A stretch of 64,000 bases of DNA from Roseateles chitinivorans (GTDB lineage: Bacteria; Pseudomonadota; Gammaproteobacteria; Burkholderiales; Burkholderiaceae_C), in assembly GCF_002761755.1 (NCBI RefSeq), contig NZ_PEOG01000017.1:1-64000 (forward strand). Direction: 5' to 3'. The notes beneath the pieces were generated by a model that was given only the letters and a program-made list of their open reading frames with translations, was not told the origin of the DNA and did not search any database. Shown here piece by piece: positions 19,907-28,297 of this stretch (its first letter is position 1; each line of letters begins with the position of its first letter). The position numbers were made by a program, and so were the translations under genes.

Positions 19907-22330
19907 TCAGCCCCGCAGTCGCGCGCCCAGGCGTTCGCCCAGCTGCGCCACCACCTTCGCCACCGCTTGCTCGATGCGTTCGTCGGTCAGCGTGTTCTCG
20001 TCATCGAGCAGCTCCAGGCGCACGGCCATGCTGCGTTCCCCCGCCTTCAACTCGGCCGTGGCCTGGGCCGGCTTGAAGACGTCGAACAGACGCGCCGAGC
20101 GTACCAGGGCTTCGCCGCTGGATTCGATCGCCCGCATGAGGGAGGCATAGGTCACCTGCTCATTGACGATCAGCGCCAGATCGCGTTGCACCGCCTGCAG
20201 GCGCGGCACGCCCTGGCCTTGCGGCAGCGTGCGCGCCAGCACCGCGTCCAGCGACAGCTCGAACAGCACCGGCGCCGACGGCAGCTCGTAGCCCTGGCGC
20301 CACTTCGGATGCAGCTCGCCGATCACGCCGATCTCGACGCCATCCAGCAGCACACGGGCGCTGCGGCCCGGATGCAGGGCGGGATGGGCGGTCGCCTCGA
20401 AGCCCAGCACACGCGGCGCGAACAGTGCCTCCAGGTCGCCCTTCACATCGAAGAAGTCGACGGCACGATCCTTCTGCGCCCACTGCTGCTGGTCCGCCGG
20501 CCCCCAGGCCAGGCCGGACAGGCGCATCGGCTGCGCGATGCCGGCGATCGTGGTGTCGCTTTCCCGCACCGAGGCGTCGCGCAGGAACACGCGGCCGATC
20601 TCGAACACGCGCACCCGCGGCGCCTTGCGCGCCAGGTTGTTGCGGAGCACCTGCACCAGCGAGCCCATCAGCGACGTGCGCATGACCGCCAGCGGCGCGG
20701 CGATCGGATTCAGCAGCTGGATCGGGTCGGCATTGCCGGCCAGTTCCTGCTCCCAGCGTGCCTCGACGAAGCTGAAGTTGATCGTCTCGAAGTAGCCCAG
20801 GCCCGCCATCGCATGACGCAGCGCATGCGTGGCGCGGCGCGATTCGGTGCGCACCTTGCCGACGACCGGCGCGAGCGGCGGCGTCGACGGCAGCTTCGGA
20901 TAGCCCAGCACGCGGATGACCTCCTCGATCAGGTCTTCCTCGATCTGCAGGTCGAAGCGGAACGACGGCGGCGTCACCGTGATCACGCCCGGCGCGGAAG
21001 TGAAGACCAGGCCCAGGCGCTGGAACACGCCCTCGCAGTCGGCCTGCGTCACCGGCATGCCGATCACCTTGGCCGCGCGCTCGACGCGCAAAGCGACCGG
21101 CTTGCGCTCGGGCAACTGCGTGGTCTGGTCGTCCATCGGGCCGCACGTCGTTTCCGGGCCGCCGCAGATGGACAGGATCAGCTGGGTGATGCGCTCGATG
21201 TGCTCGACGGTGCCGGCCGGATCGACGCCACGCTCGAAGCGGTGGCCGGCGTCGGTCGAGAAGTTGAAGCGGCGCGAGCGCCCCATCACCGCCTTCGGCC
21301 ACCAGAACGCCGCTTCGACGTAGATGTTCCGGGTGTCGTCGGACACGGCGGTGGCGTCGCCGCCCATGATGCCGGCCAGCGACTCGACCTGCTCGCGATC
21401 GGCGATCACGCCGACGGTCTCGTCGACCTCGATGGTGTTGCCGTTCAGCAGCTTGAGCTGCTCACCCGGCTTGCCCCAGCGCACGATCAGCTCGCCGTGG
21501 ATCTTGTCGAGGTCGAAGATGTGGGACGGACGCCCCAGCTCGAACATCACATAGTTGGAGATGTCCACCAGCGGAGACACCGAGCGCTGGCCGCAGCGGG
21601 CCAGGCGGTCGACCATCCACTGCGGCGTCCTGGCCGTCGTGTCCACGTTGCGGATCACGCGTCCGGAGAAGCGGCCGCACAGATCGGCGGCCTCGATGCG
21701 CACCGGCAGCTTGGCGTCATTGCCGACCGCGGCGGGCACGATCTCCGGCGCGATCAGCGGCGCGCCGGTCAGGGCCGACACTTCGCGCGCGATGCCGTAG
21801 ACGCTCAGCGCATGCGCCAGGTTCGGCGTCAGCTTCAGCGTGAACAGCGTGTCGTCCAGATTCAGATGCTCGCGGATGTTCTGACCCAGCGGCGCATCGG
21901 CGGCCAGCTCCAGCAGGCCGCCATGATCCTCCGACAGCTTCAGCTCGCGGGCCGAGCACAGCATGCCGAAGCTCTCGACGCCGCGCAGCTTGCCCTTGCC
22001 GATCTTGAAGGGCTTGCCGTCCTCGCCCGGCGGCAGTTCGGCACCGATGGTGGCGAGCGGCACGCGGATGCCGACGCGCGCATTGGGCGCGCCGCAGACG
22101 ATCTGCAGCAGCTCGGGGCCGCCGGCGTTGACCTTGCACACCCGCAGGCGATCGGCATCGGGGTGCTGCACGGCCTCGACGATCTCGGCCACGACGATGC
22201 CGTGGAACGGCGGCGCCACCGGGCGCAGCTCTTCCACCTCCAGGCCGGACATGGTCAGCAGCTCAGCCAGTTCTTGCGTGTTCAGCGCGGGATTGCAGAA
22301 GGCCCGCAGCCAGCTCTCAGGGAATTGCAT
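19907..22330 (-). CDS. pheT: Phenylalanyl-tRNA synthetase beta subunit
   Basis: Large subunit of the alpha2-beta2 synthetase, 807 residues as expected (about 795). An N-terminal tRNA-binding domain (about 39-150) contains PDADRLRVCKVN. The B3/B4 editing region follows around 210-400, B5 lies near 405-475, and the C-terminal FDX-ACB anticodon-binding domain is at about 710-805 (PSAPVLFELSLDAVL precedes it). It edits mischarged Tyr-tRNA and binds tRNA-Phe. The gene lies 39 bases downstream of pheS and 24 bases before ihfA. The upstream SD is weak (GAGAG), so coupling to pheS is possible. Confidence 0.96.
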   Translation of the reverse strand: MQFPESWLRAFCNPALNTQELAELLTMSGLEVEELRPVAPPFHGIVVAEIVEAVQHPDADRLRVCKVNAGGPELLQIVCGAPNARVGIRVPLATIGAELPPGEDGKPFKIGKGKLRGVESFGMLCSARELKLSEDHGGLLELAADAPLGQNIREHLNLDDTLFTLKLTPNLAHALSVYGIAREVSALTGAPLIAPEIVPAAVGNDAKLPVRIEAADLCGRFSGRVIRNVDTTARTPQWMVDRLARCGQRSVSPLVDISNYVMFELGRPSHIFDLDKIHGELIVRWGKPGEQLKLLNGNTIEVDETVGVIADREQVESLAGIMGGDATAVSDDTRNIYVEAAFWWPKAVMGRSRRFNFSTDAGHRFERGVDPAGTVEHIERITQLILSICGGPETTCGPMDDQTTQLPERKPVALRVERAAKVIGMPVTQADCEGVFQRLGLVFTSAPGVITVTPPSFRFDLQIEEDLIEEVIRVLGYPKLPSTPPLAPVVGKVRTESRRATHALRHAMAGLGYFETINFSFVEARWEQELAGNADPIQLLNPIAAPLAVMRTSLMGSLVQVLRNNLARKAPRVRVFEIGRVFLRDASVRESDTTIAGIAQPMRLSGLAWGPADQQQWAQKDRAVDFFDVKGDLEALFAPRVLGFEATAHPALHPGRSARVLLDGVEIGVIGELHPKWRQGYELPSAPVLFELSLDAVLARTLPQGQGVPRLQAVQRDLALIVNEQVTYASLMRAIESSGEALVRSARLFDVFKPAQATAELKAGERSMAVRLELLDDENTLTDERIEQAVAKVVAQLGERLGARLRG

Positions 22331-22369
22331 GTGTTTCTCTCTTGCTCTCTAGGCGACGACCGGGGCGGC

Positions 22370-23407
22370 TTACTTGAACTGCGACAGGAAGCGCAGGTCG
22401 CCGTCGAAGAACAGGCGCAGGTCATTGACGCCGTAGCGCAGCATGGCCAGGCGGTCGATGCCCGAGCCGAAGGCGAAGCCGATGTAGCGCTCGGGATCGA
22501 GGCCCATGTTGCGGATCACCTGCGGATGCACCTGGCCGGAGCCCGACACTTCGAGCCAGCGGCCCTTGAGCGGACCGGAGCCGAACATCATGTCGATCTC
22601 GGCGCTGGGCTCGGTGAACGGGAAGTAGCTGGGGCGGAAGCGGATCTCCATGTCCGTCGTCTCGAAGAACTGCTGCATGAAGTTCACGTAGACGGACTTG
22701 AGGTCCTTGAAGCTGATGTTCTCGCCGACCCACAGGCCCTCGACCTGATGGAACATCGGCGAGTGCGTCGCGTCGCTGTCGACCCGGTAGGTGCGGCCCG
22801 GTGCGATCACGCGGATCTCCGGCATGGCCTGGCCGGCGTCGATCAGGTGCTGATGCTTCTTGACGTGCTGCACCGCGTAGCGGATCTGCATCGGGCTGGT
22901 GTGGGTGCGCAACACATGACCCCCTTCGATGTAGAAGGTGTCGTGCATCGAGCGCGCCGGATGATCCTCCGGCGTGTTCAGCGCGGTGAAGTTGAACCAG
23001 TCGTTCTCGATCTCCGGGCCGTCCGCGACATCGAAACCCATCGAGCCGAAGATCGCCTCGATGCGCTCCATCGCACGCGTGATCGGATGCAGGCCGCCGG
23101 TGCCGCGCTGGCGGCCGGGCAGCGTCACGTCCAGGGCCTCGGCCTTGAGCTGCTGCTCGAGCTCGGCGTCGGCCAGCGCCTGGCGACGCGCGGTCAGCGC
23201 CGCCTCGATGCCCTGCTTGAGCTGGTTGATCTGCGCGCCGCGGGTCTTCTTCTCCTCGACCGGCAGGCTGGCCATGCCCTTCATCAGCTCGGTGACCTGG
23301 CCGGTCTTGCCCAGGAAGCGGGCCTTGGCATTCTCCAGGTCAGCGGGAGTCTTGGCGGCGGCGAAATCGCCGGTGGCCTGTTGCAGCAGTTGATCGAGGT
23401 CGTTCAT
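22370..23407 (-). CDS. pheS: Phenylalanyl-tRNA synthetase alpha subunit
   Basis: Catalytic subunit of phenylalanyl-tRNA synthetase, 345 residues. The N-terminal coiled coil (about 1-95) leads into the class II core with [22 protein letters not shown], motif 2 region FEGxxVG-type sequence [16 protein letters not shown], and motif 3 [20 protein letters not shown] 23407 begins the conserved MNDLDQLL terminus; the open frame upstream is spurious. A terminator-like hairpin lies about 90 bases upstream, after rplT, so expression depends on read-through or a separate promoter. Confidence 0.96.
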   Translation of the reverse strand: MNDLDQLLQQATGDFAAAKTPADLENAKARFLGKTGQVTELMKGMASLPVEEKKTRGAQINQLKQGIEAALTARRQALADAELEQQLKAEALDVTLPGRQRGTGGLHPITRAMERIEAIFGSMGFDVADGPEIENDWFNFTALNTPEDHPARSMHDTFYIEGGHVLRTHTSPMQIRYAVQHVKKHQHLIDAGQAMPEIRVIAPGRTYRVDSDATHSPMFHQVEGLWVGENISFKDLKSVYVNFMQQFFETTDMEIRFRPSYFPFTEPSAEIDMMFGSGPLKGRWLEVSGSGQVHPQVIRNMGLDPERYIGFAFGSGIDRLAMLRYGVNDLRLFFDGDLRFLSQFK

Positions 23408-23498
23408 CGCGGGGCGCCGATGCGGCATCTGGCGTCGTTGGCGGAAATCGAAGGGCACGACGGTGAAATGGCGAACATCGCACCACCGTGCCGGAATG

Positions 23499-23530
23499 AA
23501 AAAAGGCCGAACACCGGGGTGTCGGCCTTT
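23499..23530 (-). terminator. Terminator-like hairpin between rplT and pheS
   Basis: On the minus strand AAAGGCCGA-CACC and GGTG-TCGGCC-type arms (+ strand 23502-23530) close a small G-rich loop, and a run of six T follows. It is preceded by another strong stem, GCTCCGG/CCGGAGC at 23541-23559. It probably ends the rpmI-rplT transcript or partly attenuates pheST. I found no Phe-rich leader ORF before it. Confidence 0.75.
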
Positions 23531-23604
23531 GAAAAGGGCAGCTCCGGCAGCACCGGAGCAGCCAGTCCGTCCGCGGGCGAGCACCCGCAGGCGGACCTTG
23601 GCAA

Positions 23605-23961
23605 TTAAGCCAGAGCGGCCTTCACCTTGGCGAAGATGCTGGCGAAACCAGCAGGATCGTTGACAGCGAGATCGGCCAGGACCTTGCGGTCGATGTCGAT
23701 CTGGGCCTTCTTCAGGCCGGCCACGAACTTGCTGTAGCTCAGACCCAGGCCACGGCTTGCCGCGTTGATACGGGCAATCCACAGCTGGCGGAACACGCGC
23801 TTCTTGGCACGGCGGTCACGGTAGGCGTACTGGCCCGCCTTCATCACCGCCTGCTTGGCGATGCGGAAGACGTTCTTGCGACGACCACGGAAGCCCTTGG
23901 CCAGGGCCAGGACCTTCTTGTGACGAGCACGTGCGGTAACACCACGTTTGACGCGAGGCAT
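23605..23961 (-). CDS. rplT: 50S ribosomal protein L20
   Basis: Ribosomal protein of 118 residues, the standard length. The basic N-terminus [18 protein letters not shown] and central [23 protein letters not shown] are the family signature. It binds 23S rRNA early in assembly and in many bacteria represses its own operon. Strong AAGGAG lies before ATG 23961. The gene is 26 bases after rpmI. Structured RNA lies upstream of rpmI and may be its target. Confidence 0.97.
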   Translation of the reverse strand: MPRVKRGVTARARHKKVLALAKGFRGRRKNVFRIAKQAVMKAGQYAYRDRRAKKRVFRQLWIARINAASRGLGLSYSKFVAGLKKAQIDIDRKVLADLAVNDPAGFASIFAKVKAALA

Positions 23962-23987
23962 GTTGTATCTCCTTGTCTACTGCTGGA

Positions 23988-24191
23988 TTACAGACCAGCG
24001 GTGGGCAGCATCGCGGCGATGTGGCCCATGTTGGTCTCATGCACGGTCGCAGAGCCACGCAGGTGGCGCTTGTTCTTCGTGGTCTTCTTGGTCAGGATGT
24101 GGCGCTTGAACGCCTGACCGCGCTTGACGGTACCACCCGGACGAACGCGAAAACGCTTTTTCGCGCTGCTCTTGGTCTTCATCTTGGGCAT
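23988..24191 (-). CDS. rpmI: 50S ribosomal protein L35
   Basis: Ribosomal protein of 67 residues, beginning [16 protein letters not shown], the canonical L35 start, with the basic [14 protein letters not shown] core. A clean AAGGAG precedes ATG 24191. It lies between infC and rplT, as in most bacteria, but is separated from infC by a 209-base gap with several hairpins. Confidence 0.97.
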   Translation of the reverse strand: MPKMKTKSSAKKRFRVRPGGTVKRGQAFKRHILTKKTTKNKRHLRGSATVHETNMGHIAAMLPTAGL

Positions 24192-24272
24192 GACTGCTCC
24201 TTGTATGTACGTCCCTGCGGGCGACTCCGGGGTCTCCGGAGTACTTGCCTGGCCTGCAGGAGACTAATGAAC

Positions 24273-24394
24273 CTGTCGACGACCAGATCGACAGGCTGGA
24301 TTTGCAAGAACAACGCCTTGCAAACAGAACCGGGCCGCAGCCCGGTTTTGTTTGCACCCCTTGCGGGGTGAGGGGCCGACCCGAAGGTCGACCC
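24273..24394 (-). promoter_or_regulatory. Stacked hairpins in the infC-rpmI intergenic RNA
   Basis: Four stems are visible in the 209-base gap. In transcript order they are a stem with a UUCG-type loop (24373-24394), CACCCC/GGGGTG (24355-24370), a long stem CAAACA/TGTTTG plus AACCGGGC/GCCCGGTT (24321-24354), and CCTGTCGA/TCGACAGG (24273-24296). None ends in a good T run, so they look like structured leader RNA rather than a plain terminator. L20/L35 autoregulation is known to act in this region in E. coli and Firmicutes, so a control element is plausible. Confidence 0.55.
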
Positions 24395-24400
24395 GGCGCA

Positions 24401-24949
24401 TCAGCTGCGCTTCTTCGGCGCGAGCACCATGATCATCTGGCGCCCTTCCAGCTTGGGCATGTGCTCCACGACCGCCACATCCGCCAGTTCATCACGGATG
24501 CGCTCCAGCATGCGCATGCCGATGTCCTGGTGGGTGATCTCGCGGCCGCGGTAGCGCAGCGTGACCTTGCCCTTGTCGCCGTCCTCCGCGATGAAGCGGC
24601 GCAGATTGCGCATCTTGATCTGGTAGTCGCCTTCGTCCGTGCCCGGACGGAACTTGACTTCCTTGACCTCGATGACCTTCTGCTTGGACTTGGCTTCCGC
24701 AGCGCGCTTCTGCTCCTGGTACTTGAACTTGCCGTAGTCCATCAACCGGCAGACCGGCGGGACCGCAGTGGCAGCAATCTCGACCAGATCGACGTCCAGG
24801 TCACCGGCCATCCGGAGCGCTTCCTGGATCGAGACGATGCCGATCGGCTCGTTCTCTGGGCCATTGAGACGGACTTCAGAAGCGGTGATTTCGCGGTTCA
24901 GGCGGTGCTTGCGCTCCGGAATCGCGCGACGGTCAGCAAAAGTAGCGAT
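24401..24949 (-). CDS. infC: Translation initiation factor IF-3
   Basis: IF-3 of 182 residues, which monitors start codons and keeps 30S subunits free. The conserved N-terminus ([17 protein letters not shown]) can only be reached from an ATC codon at 24947-24949; the first in-frame ATG (24811) would remove about a quarter of the protein. AAAGG lies eight bases upstream of the ATC. A rare AUU-type start is the known basis of IF-3 autoregulation in E. coli, and AUC belongs to the same class. The C-terminal domain contains [16 protein letters not shown]. It is 67 bases downstream of thrS. Confidence 0.95.
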   Translation of the reverse strand: MATFADRRAIPERKHRLNREITASEVRLNGPENEPIGIVSIQEALRMAGDLDVDLVEIAATAVPPVCRLMDYGKFKYQEQKRAAEAKSKQKVIEVKEVKFRPGTDEGDYQIKMRNLRRFIAEDGDKGKVTLRYRGREITHQDIGMRMLERIRDELADVAVVEHMPKLEGRQMIMVLAPKKRS

Positions 24950-25016
24950 GGTGGTTACCTTTAAACGGGCCTTGGCAAGGGTCCGAAGAGATCAATAAAC
25001 GCAAAAAGCGCCCGAC

Positions 25017-26942
25017 TCAGGTCTTGTCCGCGATGGCGGTCGAGAGCTTCGAGACGAAGTCCTCCAGCGACATCACGCCCAGATCCTGGTTGCCTCGGGC
25101 GCGCACTGCAACCGCACCGTTCGCCTTTTCCTTGTCGCCGACGACGAGGATGAACGGCACTTTTTGCAGCGAATGCTCGCGGATTTTATACGTGATCTTT
25201 TCATTGCGCAAATCTGCCTGGACCCTAAGCCCTTGTTTTTGCAGCGATTTCACAATGTCGGAAACGTAGTCCGCCTGGGCGTCGGTGATATTGGCCACGA
25301 CGACCTGCGTCGGCGCCAGCCAGACGGGCAGCGCGCCGGCATGCTGCTCGATCAGGATGCCGATGAAACGCTCCAGGCTGCCGACGATCGCGCGATGCAG
25401 CATGACCGGCGTCCTGCGCTCGCCGTCCTCGCCGACGTACTCGGCGCCCAGGCGCCCCGGCATCGAGAAGTCCACCTGCATCGTGCCGCACTGCCACTGC
25501 CGGCCGATCGCGTCCTTGAGCGTGTATTCGATCTTCGGACCGTAGAAGGCGCCGTCGCCCGGGGCGATGATGAACTCCACGCCGGAGGCGCGCAGCGATT
25601 CCATCAGCGCGAACTCGGCCTTGTCCCATACCTCGTCGGAACCGATCCGCGCCTCGGGACGGGTGGCGACCTTGTAGATGATGTTGTCGAAGCCGAAGTC
25701 CTTGTAGACCTTCTGCAACAGTGCGGTGTACGCCACGCACTCGGCCAGGATCTGGTCTTCGGTGCAGAAGATGTGGCCGTCGTCCTGCGTGAAGCCGCGC
25801 ACCCGCATGATGCCGTGCAGGCCGCCGGTGGGCTCGTTGCGATGGCACTGGCCGAACTCGCCGAAGCGCAGCGGCAAGTCGCGGTAGCTCTTGATGCCGT
25901 GCTTGAAGATCAGGATGTGACCGGGACAGTTCATCGGCTTGAGCGCGTAGTCGCGCTTCTCCGATTCCGTCGTGAACATGTTGTCGCGGTACTTGTCCCA
26001 GTGGCCGGTGGCCTCCCACAGCGTCTTGTCCAGCAGTTGCGGGCCCTTGACCTCCTGGTAGCCGTTGTCGCGGTACACGCGGCGCATGTACTGCTCGACC
26101 TCCTGCCAGATCGTCCAGCCCTTCGGGTGCCAGAACACCACGCCGGGCGCGTGCTCGTCGATGTGGAACAGCTCCAGGTCCTTGCCGAGCTTGCGGTGGT
26201 CGCGCTTCTCGGCCTCTTCCAGCATGCGGAGGTAGTTCGCCAGGTCGTCCTTCGTCGCCCAGGCCGTGCCGTAGATGCGCTGCAGCTGCTCGTTGCGGTG
26301 GTCGCCGCGCCAGTAGGCGCCGGCCACCTTCATCAGCTTGAAGAACTTCAGCTTGCCCGTGGACGGCACGTGCGGGCCGCGGCACAGGTCGGTGAAGCCG
26401 CCCTCGGCGTACAGCGAGACGTCCTCGCCCGCCGGAATGCTGGCGATGATCTCGGCCTTGTAGGCCTCGCCGATGCCCTTGAAGTAGGCGACGGCCTCGT
26501 CGCGCGGCAGCACCGAGCGCACGACCTTTTCATCCTTCTTCGCGAGCTCCGCCATCTTGGCCTCGATCGCCGCCAGGTCCTCGGGCGTGAACGGGCGCTT
26601 GTAGGAGAAGTCGTAATAGAAGCCGTGCTCGATGACCGGGCCGATCGTGACCTGCGCGTCGGGGAACAGCTCCTTGACCGCATAGGCCAGCAGGTGGGCC
26701 GTCGAATGGCGGATCACCTCCAGCCCGTCCGGATCCTTGTCCGTGACGATCGCCAGCGGCGTGTCCTTGTCGATCAGGAAGCTGGTGTCGACGAGCCTGG
26801 CGTTCTCGCCCGAGCCGATGCGGCCGGCCAGCGCGGCCTTGGCCAGGCCCGTGCCGATCGAGGCCGCGACTTCGGCGACGGTCACCGGCTGCGGGAACTC
26901 GCGCTTGGAACCGTCGGGCAGTTGGATGGAAATTTGGGACAT
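25017..26942 (-). CDS. thrS: Threonyl-tRNA synthetase
   Basis: Cytoplasmic class II synthetase charging tRNA-Thr, 641 residues (E. coli 642). An N-terminal TGS domain (about 1-62) and an editing domain with [11 protein letters not shown] precede the catalytic core, where [21 protein letters not shown] is motif 2 and [17 protein letters not shown] is motif 3. The C-terminal anticodon-binding domain follows from about 540. TGGAG precedes ATG 26942. It heads the thrS-infC-rpmI-rplT cluster. A leader peptide and terminator directly upstream suggest attenuation control. Confidence 0.97.
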   Translation of the reverse strand: MSQISIQLPDGSKREFPQPVTVAEVAASIGTGLAKAALAGRIGSGENARLVDTSFLIDKDTPLAIVTDKDPDGLEVIRHSTAHLLAYAVKELFPDAQVTIGPVIEHGFYYDFSYKRPFTPEDLAAIEAKMAELAKKDEKVVRSVLPRDEAVAYFKGIGEAYKAEIIASIPAGEDVSLYAEGGFTDLCRGPHVPSTGKLKFFKLMKVAGAYWRGDHRNEQLQRIYGTAWATKDDLANYLRMLEEAEKRDHRKLGKDLELFHIDEHAPGVVFWHPKGWTIWQEVEQYMRRVYRDNGYQEVKGPQLLDKTLWEATGHWDKYRDNMFTTESEKRDYALKPMNCPGHILIFKHGIKSYRDLPLRFGEFGQCHRNEPTGGLHGIMRVRGFTQDDGHIFCTEDQILAECVAYTALLQKVYKDFGFDNIIYKVATRPEARIGSDEVWDKAEFALMESLRASGVEFIIAPGDGAFYGPKIEYTLKDAIGRQWQCGTMQVDFSMPGRLGAEYVGEDGERRTPVMLHRAIVGSLERFIGILIEQHAGALPVWLAPTQVVVANITDAQADYVSDIVKSLQKQGLRVQADLRNEKITYKIREHSLQKVPFILVVGDKEKANGAVAVRARGNQDLGVMSLEDFVSKLSTAIADKT

Positions 26943-26956
26943 GTTCGGGTACTCCA

Positions 26957-26988
26957 GAAAACAAAAAGCGCGGCCACTTGCCGCGCTT
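26957..26988 (-). terminator. Attenuator terminator upstream of thrS
   Basis: On the minus strand AAGCGCGGC (26988-26980) and GCCGCGCTT (26974-26966) form a 9-bp perfect stem with a 5-base loop, followed by TTTGTTTT. It ends about 15 bases before the thrS start codon, so it must be bypassed for thrS to be transcribed from the upstream promoter. The 5' arm can instead pair with GCCGCG at 27040-27045. Confidence 0.8.
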
Positions 26989-27048
26989 GATCTGGGGTGC
27001 TGACTGTTTCCGGACAGCAGAGGAAAAGACGTGACGAGCCGCGGCCGC

Positions 27049-27087
27049 TCAAACCTTCGCAGTGGAGGTGGTAGTCCGCGGTGTCAT
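27049..27087 (-). CDS. Threonine-rich leader peptide of thrS (12 aa)
   Basis: A short ORF on the minus strand reads [12 protein letters not shown] then TGA. Five of twelve residues are Thr, including three in a row, which is far from chance for so short a frame. AAAGG lies about ten bases before the ATG. The following RNA carries CCGCGG (27076-27081, inside the leader), GCCGCGGC (27038-27045), AAGCGCGGC and GCCGCGCTT (terminator). These can pair 1:2, 2:3 or 3:4, the layout of ribosome-mediated attenuation. Stalling at Thr codons would free segment 2 and favour thrS transcription. Function is inferred. Confidence 0.75.
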   Translation of the reverse strand: MTPRTTTSTAKV

Positions 27088-27137
27088 AACCGATTCGCCT
27101 TTCCCGGTCCTTGTTGGAAAAAGAAAATGAAGGCGGC

Positions 27138-27165
27138 AGTGTAGCTCAGAGCGCCTGGATGTCGA
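27138..27165 (-). promoter_or_regulatory. Putative promoter of the thrS leader
   Basis: On the minus strand TCGACA (27160-27165) and TACACT (27138-27143) are 16 bp apart and resemble -35 and -10 boxes. They overlap the last codons of the patatin gene and lie about 50 bases before the leader ATG. Transcription would start near 27131. Confidence 0.4.
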
Positions 27166-28228
27166 GCGTCGGACGGGCGCAGGCTTCCCGGAACTCGTCG
27201 CGCAGACGCTCGCCCTCGCGCACCGCGCGCAGCCAGTCGCGGGCGCGGCCCGGCACGTCGTTCAGGTAACGCTGGAAGTCGTTGCGATCCGGTAGCTTGC
27301 CGCCCGGCAGCGTCTTGACCCACGCCGGGTTGGGCGTCAGCAGCACGACGTTGTCCAGGAAGGCGCTGGTGCGGTGCCGGTGCTTGAGCGCCTTGTCCAG
27401 CCAGCCCGGGATGACGCTCGCCTGGAAATGCGGATAGAGCGCGATGCCATCGCCGACCATCGCCGCGTAATTCAAGTGCAGGTGGTAATCGGTGATGCCG
27501 CCATCCCAGTAGGCACCCGCCGGCGCGCCCTCGATGTCGTGCACCGCCTGGAGCCAGAACGGGATGGAGCAGCTCGCCAGCAGGCTGGACTTCAGGTTGC
27601 CAACGTCGAGCGCCACCTGATGGCTGCGGTAGTCCGCGAGCGGCATCGGCAGCGGCGAGCGCCTGTCGGAAAACACCACCCGCTCCAGCCATGCGCCCAT
27701 CGCGCGGCGCGACATCGCATTGGCCGCGAAAGCGCCGAGGTAGCCCAGCGGCGTGCGCAGCCGCCCTTCCCGCCCGAGCACATGTTTCCCGCGCGAGGTG
27801 AACACGTGCAGCCGGAACTGGGGATGGGCGAGCACCTCGGCCTCGCGCCCGCCGAAGATCTCGGCCAGCTTCTGCGAGAAGGCCCGCGTCACCGTCGCGG
27901 CGCTCGGGCGCTTGCCGGGCTCGGACTCGTAATCCTGGTGGGCGTAGTCGTGGGCCAGGCGCTCGAACTCGGCGCGGGTGCTGGCGGCGTCGCGGCTCAG
28001 GCAGGCGGTGGCCATGCGCCAGGCGCCGATCGAGGCGCCCAGCAGGTGCACCTCCTGGCCGCCGGACGGCAGGAACTCGCCGAACAGGTGCGCGTCGAGC
28101 GCGCTGAGGATCAGCCCCTTCGGGCCGCCGGCCGCGCCGGGCACGACGCGCACATCGGCGGCGCGCAGGCCATGGTCGCGCAGCCGTTGGCGCGCACGGG
28201 GTCCGGCGAGGATCTGCAAGGCCTGCAT
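27146..28228 (-). CDS. Patatin-like phospholipase
   Basis: The 360-residue protein of the patatin family is predicted to hydrolyse acyl esters of lipids. The oxyanion region GAAGGPKGL (31-39) and nucleophile elbow GASIG with Ser66 are present, and the catalytic Asp is likely Asp242 in YWDGGITDY. No signal peptide is obvious, so it may act in the cytoplasm or at the membrane. It is followed by the thrS attenuator region and preceded, 70 bases away, by the TonB-dependent receptor on the same strand. No functional link to either is evident. Confidence 0.88.
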   Translation of the reverse strand: MQALQILAGPRARQRLRDHGLRAADVRVVPGAAGGPKGLILSALDAHLFGEFLPSGGQEVHLLGASIGAWRMATACLSRDAASTRAEFERLAHDYAHQDYESEPGKRPSAATVTRAFSQKLAEIFGGREAEVLAHPQFRLHVFTSRGKHVLGREGRLRTPLGYLGAFAANAMSRRAMGAWLERVVFSDRRSPLPMPLADYRSHQVALDVGNLKSSLLASCSIPFWLQAVHDIEGAPAGAYWDGGITDYHLHLNYAAMVGDGIALYPHFQASVIPGWLDKALKHRHRTSAFLDNVVLLTPNPAWVKTLPGGKLPDRNDFQRYLNDVPGRARDWLRAVREGERLRDEFREACARPTLDIQAL

Positions 28229-28297
28229 CGGGCGGTTCGTCCTTTCATGGGCAAAGACGCCCGACGCGGCCGGTCGCTCCTCACCTGCGCTTCAGGC

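Noticed and set aside
23404-23478. 24-residue ORF overlapping the pheS start by ATGA
   Set aside because: It has only one Phe, lies after the terminator and lacks a good ribosome site. The overlap is probably chance, though coupling cannot be ruled out.
19445-23608. 1387-codon open frame opposite pheST
   Set aside because: It is antisense to well-supported pheT/pheS/ihfA. High GC removes stop codons; its composition (Ala/Arg/His/Gln-rich) has no family features.
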